Shown here piece by piece: positions 55,901 to 64,000 of a stretch of 64,000 bases of DNA. The DNA lies in NCBI GenBank assembly GCA_964057225.1, contig OZ059899.1:6138001-6202000 (forward strand), written 5' to 3'. The notes beneath the pieces were generated by a model. The model worked only from the letters and a program-made list of their open reading frames with translations, searched no databases and had not been told where the DNA came from. The DNA is from Auanema rhodensis (Eukaryota; Nematoda; Chromadorea; Rhabditida; Rhabditidae). A program made the translations under genes and the position numbers. Numbering within the stretch: position 1 is the stretch's first letter; every line of letters starts with the position of its first letter.

Positions 55901-58900
55901 TTATTCAAGTGTTATGGCATGTTGATCATAGGCTGGATAATTTGTTGGACGAATGTATAACCAAGCATCACCAACTGGAGATCCATTCCAATAAAGATAT
56001 GTGGATTCATCAGAATCATCAGGTATGTTATCACATGAGAATCGGACCTAAGCAGGGTTCATGAGATATTAGGTTTAGAAATCATATACTTACTCCATTA
56101 AGATCAGCAGAACCACATCTTACAGTTGTATCAAACCAAAATCCTGTATTTTGGAATGAGTTTGAACAATGTTCTAAAATCATATCACAATAGTTATATT
56201 ATATGATATGAATCTTACTTAAGCTTGAATCTCTGTCATAAGTAGTGAATTGTGGCCCAGGTTCACTGAGTTTCCATCTAGCCCAACCATCCTTGTAGTC
56301 AGCAGCAGAACCTTGACAAGTCTAAGAAATTTCAGTTAAAGAGAATAATTAAAAGAACAGTTTACAAATGGAATAGTAACAGTATAATTGGATGATGAAT
56401 CATCTACTTTGAATGATTGATAGTGACAGTATTTATCCTGCGCTTTCATATTATTTTCAGCACAATAATGTAATTTTACATATAAGCTGAATATATTGGA
56501 TATTATATTAAGATAACTGCAATAAAAACACCTGGTAGGGGTAAATGTTGTGATTCTATTAATCCAGTCTAGACCAAGCCAAACATTTGCAACGGAAGAA
56601 TCTCCAAATCCATCCTTAAAGTGTAAAAACATTTAAACAATTATTCTATATTTGTATCTTACTTGATATTGTTTATATGTTTTGTTCTCCATTAAATTAG
56701 AATCAGAATGAGACATTAAAGTCCATCCACCTTGTGCTCCATTTTCTAATAAAGTACAAATAGCTTAATATTTGTTTGCAAAATTTAAATTGATACCCGT
56801 GATTTCCATATCACAATAGACATTAACACCAACCGCAGATGGAAGCCCATCAGCTGTTGGAGGATAGATTCTGCAAAGAAAAAAAAAGGAAAAATAAAAG
56901 CATTAAATCTAAATTGCTTACTTATAAACTCCTGAAGTTCGAGCTCCAATATATTTATAATAATCAGCACAATGCCTTCTTGGGGAATAATTTTCGCAGT
57001 CATTGCCACCAAAGTATACGTTACAAGTACAGTTATATGATCCTGAATAAATTTAAATTATTTTTAAAAATAAAAGAAATAATATTTGAAATGAACATAT
57101 TTTTCTATAAATTGATGTTTCTTACCAATTGTGTTTGTGCATATTCCATTACCAGTGTTTGCACCACAGGTAGTAGGATCGAGACATTCATTAATATCTT
57201 CACAAGTAATTCTAAAAAATAGTATATATATTATATATATTCAACTTATAAACTTTAAAATGACTTACCCATCACCTTTAAAGCCATGGTTACAGACACA
57301 ACCTACATGTCCGTCCCAGGACAACGTACATGTTGCATATTGTGAGCACCTGTTAACCTGAATAAGTTTGATATAAAATTTTTAGAAAAAAATATTGAAT
57401 TACTTGACTCTTGTAAATACCCTTATCACATTCAGCAACAGCTGAACAGTTTCCAATAATCCATGGCTGATTTGCTAAAATATATCAAAGTTTTATGAAA
57501 AAATGAATATATATATATATACGTGGATGGAAATTTCCAGAAGGATCAGTGCATCCACATTTCTCTACTGGAATACATGTCACGATTCCAAGTTGGGTAT
57601 TATCAAGAACATATCCTTGATCACATGTACATCCCTCAGTACAAGCTAAAAAAATTCAGTTTAAATTTAGCAATTGGAGATGTAATTACGGTAATCGCAG
57701 AATTCTGGAGCATCTTGATCTGCGCAAGTTGCCGGACACGATGAAGAACAATCAGAATAATGAGAATTGGGTGGGCATTGCAATGCACAAGAAATTGATT
57801 CACTTGTTCTCCAGTTGTTAAGGTTGACATCTAAAATTCAACATGAATCTCTTTCAAGTTAATGATGAAAATCCTACTTGGAAACATGTTTTGGCAAGTT
57901 CTAACAAAGGTGGTCAGGTAGTCGCACTTTGGATATTCGTGACAGACATCAAAAACACAATTGTCAAACCAATTCTATATTGTAAGATAAATTTCAATTC
58001 TATGATTTAGATATATGCTAACCAAGATAACATCACTGGTCATATTAATACATGCTCCAAGTGGTCCACCTCCAGTAGCAGCTTCTTGAATGGCCATACA
58101 TTTCTTTTGAGCTTTTTCATTATCCTGAAGTACAATTTCCTGAGAAACAATCTAACCAAATTTTTGATCGGGCTTTATGGAAATATAACTTACACAGTTA
58201 GAATTATTTCTAATAGTTTCTCCTTTAACACAAACTGGGTCAACATCTTTGAGCATAAGAAAATCGTCGGTAATCCAAGTATCTATGGCACGATTCATTT
58301 CTAATGAGGTTTCTGGTGTTGGCATATGGCGAGAAACAATTTTGAATACAGTTCCATTTCTAAAATATATTTTATAAAAAATATATTTAAATAGTATTAT
58401 ATGTATATAATCTTTTTAAATATATGAATGCATATATTGTTTGATAAAATGATTATAGAATTAGACATGTAAGTAGTACCTATATCGAATATCATTTTTA
58501 TAATTTTTATCAAAGTTTCCAGCTGCACCACAAAGTGTATCATTACCACTTAAAGCTTGTGGTACCTTTAAAGTAGAATATGATAATCTCTACTAATCTT
58601 AAATAATAACAAACCGAAACACAAAGTTTTCCATAAGTGAATGTTACCGTTATCTTCTGATTAGAAGAAATTATGTAATTTCCTCCGCTATGTTTAACCG
58701 AATACTGTAAAAATTATATATTATACATAGAATATAATCAATTTCTTTTGTTTTACTCACTCTAATTGCATTCTTTGCTGGCCAATAGAATGGAACATTA
58801 CTTAAAACACCGTTAATGAAAAGACGTTTTTTAATTCCATCAACATGAATTTTTTGTCCATAGAATGTTACTTCAACTTCAGAAGGCACAGATACACTAT

Positions 58901-60122
58901 AATAGATAATAATATTTTAAAGTTGTTAATAGATATTGTATTACTCGCTGTAAATTTGATGATTCTTAGCGACAACTCTAAAATCGTAGAAACCGCTGCT
59001 ATTGCATGGATAGGTATAATCATAAGGACACGTTCCTTTAAATAATTTTCAATAATAAGAATTTTCTGAATGAAATTTGTAATATTTACCTTGATAATCA
59101 TAATAAAGTCCATCAAAAGTGGTGTAATGAGGATCACCGTTCACACAAGATTCAACTGTTTTGAAGTTACAAGATTTTTTTGGGTTTCCTGTTCGAAGTT
59201 ATATAATTTGTTCTAAAATATATAATATACCTGTTGAACCATAAGGGCAAATGCAGTTAATTTGATGATTAGAAACATAACAACTTGCTCCGACTCCACA
59301 AGAGTTTTCTTTACAAACTATTGGAATTTCACAATTATTTCCACCAAAGTTATCAGGACAGAGACAGCTAAAAATTACATTTTAACAATTTTAAATGAAT
59401 ATTTCTTACAAATATCTAGTCCAAGGATTTTTTGGATCAACTATACATTGTCCAGAGTTACATGGGTTTGATGAGCAAATATTACAATTACCATCAGTTG
59501 CCTATAATATGAAATATATTATTTAAATAATATTATTATATTATTATACATCTTGTGCTGCATTTCCTTTCCAGAAAGAAGCTTGCTGAAAAGTTACATA
59601 TTAAAATTTAATAGATAACTGATCAAAATACGAAATGAAATCATTTTAAAGATTAAAAGAATACTGATAAATGAATTGAAGATCAAATTTTCGTATTTTG
59701 TTTACATTAAAGCTTAAAATAGTAATAAAAGTTTAATTTAACTTTATAATTTCAAATCATATGATATATATATATATATATATATAATATTAGTGATTTT
59801 GTTCACATTATTTAATTAAACTAACTAAATATTCATTTTGAGATGTGCGAAGCTCATTCTTTTCTTCTTTTAAATCCAAAACCATCTGCAAGAGATCTTC
59901 TCTAGATGCACAAGAGAGGTCATCGCACCTAAAATATAACTTTCCATTTAGAAAATATATGAATTCATTTGAAAAATTTGTTTATACTTGATTAGGCAAA
60001 AGAAATATCGAAAGTTTTAGTAGAGTATCATGATGATTTTGAAGAAATTTGAAAGAAACTTACGGCAGCTGTTGCTGTGCATATGTACAAGCAACGAGCA
60101 ATATCAGAGCAAAATACTTCAT
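55901..60122 (-). CDS. Large secreted mosaic protein: EGF-like, vWF type D, C8, TIL, EGF/EGF-Ca and C-terminal fibrinogen-like domains
   Basis: About 25 short exons span 4.2 kb; I estimate roughly 900 residues. The first exon (60064-60122) gives a signal peptide, MKYFALILLVACTYA. Then come a short charged helical segment (59826-59928), cysteine-rich EGF-like repeats (about 59.24-59.50 kb) and a vWF type D domain starting at NGDPHYTTFDG (about 59.14 kb), with LCGAAGNFD near 58.5 kb. A C8-like cysteine segment with WFDNCVFDVC (about 57.88-58.3 kb) and a TIL-type inhibitor-like domain (about 57.6-57.84 kb) follow. Next are an EGF repeat and a calcium-binding EGF with DINECLD (about 57.0-57.36 kb). 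The C-terminal fibrinogen-like domain (about 56.95-55.90 kb) shows GGWTLMSHSDS, VWLGLDWINRITT, TTYDRDSS, GFWFDTTVRC and WLYIRP. It is probably an extracellular matrix or body-surface protein. Exon edges inside the gene were not all fixed base by base. Confidence 0.88.
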
Positions 60123-60731
60123 TTCTCTAATACTGATAAAACTAACTCAACAAATCATCCTTATATAATCTGAAGCAATGTAATGAAAATGATAAGTTAT
60201 CTATTAGTTTCTTTGCGTCGTCAACGAACTTCTCTCCAAGAAGATTAGAAAAGATGCACCTTACTCTAAACAGTGATTCATAGGATTTAGATTTATATCA
60301 TTATTCGTATATTTCATATTAGATACTGATGATAACTGTTTATCAGCATTTTCATTATTTTCAGTATGACCGAGACAGACCCACTGATTACTAATCGGAA
60401 ATGAGATGATAATTTGAATTGCTTATCTTTTTTTTGTCTCAAAATTCGACCTACACTAGGTGTTCTTCTTAATTATTCTATGGTAAGTTTAACCTTAAAT
60501 AATTAATTAAATTAATGATAGTTTATAAATAAAATTTATATATATATATATAGTAATAGTTTAAAAGAAAAAAACGTATACTTTATTAATTTAGAAAATA
60601 AAATTGCTTATTAATTCTTTTTATTTATTTTCTTTAAAAAATGATAGAAATATATATATTTTTCATATATATATATATATATATGAAAACTTAATTCTTA
60701 ATTAATTAAATAATCAAACAACAATATTCAG

Positions 60732-60826
60732 AAGTTTTATTCAATATTAAAGATAAATTTTTAAAGTTTAACTGCAAATAAATAAATAATTTATAATAAT
60801 TGAGATATGAAACTCATACTTTTGAG
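60732..60826 (+). repeat. Left arm of a 95-bp inverted repeat
   Basis: Its reverse complement matches 61561-61655 at 93 of 95 positions by eye. It ends with CTCATACTTTTGAG. The spacer between arms is 734 bp. Confidence 0.9.
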
Positions 60827-61486
60827 TTATTTTTTCCTGAAAACATTAAAATAAGATCATTTGATCAAAAAATGCTTGGATGTTGTTGGAAAAAGTTGGA
60901 AACTTATTGATATTCTTTCTCACTCTCTTTCTTCGTAAAAAAATGTTTTATTGTGATAAGTTTTATAATTTTTAAAAAAAAATATAAATTTCAATATATT
61001 ATGTATGTGTGTATGTAGTATAATATATTATAATATATAAAACTACTATAATCTTCAAACAAAGATTATTATTTTAGATATAAGATTAAAATTATCATTA
61101 AAACAAACTAATCATTCTAGATTTTCAAAAAGAAATTATCAGAAAAATATTTATTGAATCACCATCCAAGGATTAATTGTTCAAAATATATAATCATAAG
61201 AAAGAAAAGAAATATATATATATATATATATATCATATAAAATATAAATAATATTATTATTTTATATTTAACCCGTTATAATTTGAAATTAAAAAATGAG
61301 ATAATTTTATATTTAAATTCTTTTTGTTAAAATACATATACATACATACTATATGATAAGATTAGTCATATATATCTCAATTTTTTCATTATAAATATGA
61401 GTTAATTATAAAAAATAATAAAAAGAATCATCAAATATTGATAGTTATACATTCAAAGATACATACATATATGTTAAAGTTGGGCA

Positions 61487-61532
61487 CGACTCCAAAGTCG
61501 AATTTTGATTATCGACTGGAGTCGAAAGTCGA
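61487..61532. repeat. Short degenerate GACTCCAAAGTCGA-type repeat cluster
   Basis: GACTCC/GGAGTC and AGTCGA units recur in both orientations over about 46 nt. They sit 28 bp from the inner edge of the right inverted-repeat arm. It may be a relic of a satellite or element. Confidence 0.5.
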
Positions 61533-61560
61533 AAAAATTTAGGGGAAATGTTGTTCTGGT

Positions 61561-61655
61561 CTCAAAAGTATGAGTTTAATATCTCAATTATTATAAATTA
61601 TTTATTTATTTGCAGTTAAACTTTAAAAAGTTATCTTTAATATTGAATAAAACTT
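61561..61655 (-). repeat. Right arm of a 95-bp inverted repeat
   Basis: It is the near-exact reverse complement of 60732-60826. The two differences seen are a C/A at about position 17 and a T/G at about position 70 of the arm. Confidence 0.9.
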
Positions 61656-61847
61656 ATATAGATATATTGTATATATTTATGGCACAAAACATATTACTTA
61701 CTAAACTTAATCATATGTTAATACATAAGTTTAATGATGTTTTCTTTTATTTTTATAATCATTTATAAGAATTAGATAATAATATTGAATTATATAAAAG
61801 TTTAAAAAAATAATGATAAGCAACAAGAAAATAGTAATAGTGATCCT

Positions 61848-63729
61848 TTAAAGCCTTTCATCAATTGTTGATCGTCTCCAATTATTATCACTATGTCTAT
61901 TATGCCATTGACATTTAATAATTCGTAGATATGTTTTACGATATCTGTATAAATATAAATTATTAACTTAATATAAGTTTTTTTTAATTTACGTAGGATT
62001 TCCCATTGCATAGCATATTGGATTCAATGTCGAATTCACATAACACAATGAATAAGCAAACGACCACAACCATGCTGGTGTGGAACGAGGGTTGAAAATT
62101 TCCCACATTACAAGAACTGAAAAAAAGTTGTTTTGTTTATATGTTATATGAGGAAATATGTTACAATCGTATGGCAACCATGTGATGAAAAAGGCCATAG
62201 TGATAGCAAACAATGTCCGAGCTGCTTTGAGTTCTGGCCGTCGAACCTTTTTCTTAACTTCTTTTACTTTCTCCTCACCAGGTGTTGTAGCAAATTCTAT
62301 AAACATTTTTTTCTTCAACTACCAATGACAACAACATGTATGATAATATGAAAGTTCTATCTTACCTGGACAGATTGATCGAACAGAAATTTTCTAAAAT
62401 ACAAGTAAAATATAAGAAATCTAAAAAGTAATATCTGAAATACCTTTGATTCTTTGAAATTATTTCCAAATACTTTCGCACGTTTTTTTGCAACAGCATA
62501 AACACGACAATATAAGATTGTCATAATTATTATTGGAATATAAAAAGCACAACATGCAGTTACAAATGTAATATAAGGACTTGTCTCCAAAAATTGTATA
62601 TAGCATGAGCCTTCAGGTTCAACAAACTTTCCTGAAACATATTCTGCGAATATTAGTGTGTGTATATGTTGTTAGTAATTATAAAAATAAAGATTACCAT
62701 CAATATATGGCCATCCGATAATCCATGGTGGCCATAATAAAGCTGAGATTATATAAGTTGCCGCAATCATTAAAAATGCTTTCTTTCTTGTTCTTCTTTA
62801 ATATTTAAAAGTTTGTTAGTATTTGATTTAAACATCTATTTTCCTCACTTTGGACGATATGTTAATGGTCTTGTTACTGACAAGTAACGATCTATTGATA
62901 TCAAAACCAAGTTCATTACAGATGAATTACTCATTAAGTAATCCATACAAAGCCAAAATTGGCATAATGTATATCCAATATTCCATGATCCAACAGCTGT
63001 GTAATATGTCATAAAGGGTATTGAAATCATGCCTGAAGTACAATATTGAGTAGTTTAACTCTAAACTATGTTGTTTTTGAATTTCGTCACCCAAAATAAC
63101 CTTCTAATGTTCCGAATGACTTATATAATGCGTCAATAAAAGATGTTAGAAAACAAATTCTGGAACTCAAATTCGCGAAACAGACATAGTAATATGACTG
63201 TTGTTGTACTACTGAGCCTAAGTTAGCCAGAAAAACTGTTTTTGAATCATAGATCTTTAAAAGTTCTAATTGACGAAGTTTGAGTATGAGTACATTCATT
63301 TGTACAAAATTATAAATTTTGTTTTTCAATCTCTCTATGAAAATATCAATGAAACTGGTTATTTTTTCTGTTTTTTTACACTGATAATCATTTCTTGTGG
63401 AAGAAATAAATGAAAAAAACTTTGAATTACCAATAAACATATCGGCAACGGCAAGACTGAAAAGAAAGTAATTGGTGACGGACTGAAGATTTCTATCAAT
63501 TTTGAAGCTGAGCAAAACCTAAAATCCTCATATAGTACTTGATGAAATAAACTATAATTATCAATACCATTAGATTTCCAATTAAGGTTGTTGATGACAA
63601 CAACACTCCGGCAATAATAATAGCATAAAAACCTGGAGTATGGATAGACGGTTCATCTTCCGCATTTTCTGGAGCCGCAATAAAGAAATCAGCTGGATTT
63701 GTCCAATTCTGGGATGTTACATTGGACAT
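61848..63729 (-). CDS. Muscarinic-type acetylcholine receptor, GAR-3-like
   Basis: Nine exons encode 366 residues: 63568-63729, 63431-63518, 62849-63032, 62698-62795, 62444-62631, 62366-62393, 62165-62296, 61993-62116, 61848-61944. The N-terminus has glycosylation sites NVT and NWT. Transmembrane helices follow class-A rules. Helix 2 has FSLAVADMFIG. Helix 3 has DYLMSNSSVMN (D114 at 3.32, N119 at 3.37), then DRYLSVTRPLTYRPKRT. Helix 6 has FFITWLPYD, and helix 7 has SLCYVNSTLNPICYA with both conserved tyrosines. The TYYTA and DYLMSN segments are closest to worm GAR-3. Two oddities are seen: position 6.52 is Asp (D293), where muscarinic receptors have Asn, and the third intracellular loop is only about 50 residues. 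The ATG directly follows a TTTTAG acceptor, so trans-splicing or an upstream non-coding exon is likely. The symbol is given by similarity and gar-2 is not fully excluded. Confidence 0.88.
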
Positions 63730-63731
63730 CT
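63730..63731 (-). promoter_or_regulatory. 3' splice acceptor abutting the muscarinic receptor start codon
   Basis: CATTTTAG precedes ATG with no gap on the minus strand. It is consistent with spliced-leader addition or a 5'-UTR intron; the upstream flank runs out of the window. Confidence 0.5.
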
Positions 63732-64000
63732 AAAATGATGTAGGTCGATATTAGTATAATTGAAAAAAAATTAAAACAAGAAGTAAATTCTTGGTATAGA
63801 ATTAACTATAACATATAAATTTCCGATACTATACATTAGTATATAGGTATACTTATGAACGTATGTAGTTGTATCTTGGATAATAATGATTAAAATGACA
63901 ACTTTGAAACGATCCTATATGTTAGAAAACTAGTTAAAAATATAGGTAAGTCTGATTATCAATTTACCATCTACTGTTAAAAATACAATATGCATGTCTA

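Larger units (their letters stand above)
60123..61847. other. Intergenic region with a long inverted repeat
   Basis: About 1.7 kb of very AT-rich DNA between two minus-strand genes. It contains TA runs (60,535-60,552; 60,664-60,684; 61,211-61,234), two arms of a 95-bp inverted repeat, and a short cluster of GACTCC/AGTCGA repeats. No coding potential was recognised. Confidence 0.65.

Overview
The window looks like chromosomal DNA of a nematode. It is AT-rich. Most introns are about 45-60 bp and end in TTTTAG or TTTCAG. Several start codons sit directly behind an unpaired 3' splice acceptor, as expected for spliced-leader trans-splicing. The gene set is nematode in character: a Str-type seven-transmembrane chemoreceptor, a pag-3/Gfi1 zinc-finger factor and a gar-type muscarinic receptor. 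The species cannot be named from the sequence. All gene models below were assembled by hand from splice sites and reading-frame continuity.

Layout. 1-4,763: no gene seen, one foldback repeat. 4,764-10,821 (minus): a 22-exon single-pass receptor with an intracellular tyrosine-kinase-like domain that lacks the catalytic aspartate. 10,822-31,433: a gene-poor stretch of about 20 kb with one tRNA-Pro(UGG), microsatellites, purine tracts, a G-quadruplex motif and two hairpin-rich GC islands. 31,434-36,985 (minus): the pag-3/Gfi1 orthologue with five C2H2 fingers and two candidate first exons. 36,996-46,481: gene-poor, with a promoter-like CCAAT/GC-box module at 38.48 kb.

46,482-52,424 (plus): a compact cluster of cdk-8 (Mediator kinase), a mai-2-like mitochondrial ATPase inhibitor, and a two-finger C2H2 protein with AT-hook-like motifs; the last two lie 340 bp apart. 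54,097-63,729 (minus): a chemoreceptor, a large secreted EGF/vWF-D/C8/TIL/EGF/fibrinogen-like protein, and a muscarinic acetylcholine receptor. A 95-bp inverted repeat that is 98% identical between arms lies between the last two.

The genes do not form one pathway. Two encode transcription-related proteins (PAG-3, CDK-8), and the right end is rich in cell-surface and secreted proteins. The points most worth checking are the pseudokinase receptor, the muscarinic receptor with an altered 6.52 residue and a very short third intracellular loop, the alternative first exons and tandem acceptors of pag-3, a probable GC-AG intron in cdk-8, the near-perfect inverted repeat, and the structured GC islands in the gene desert.
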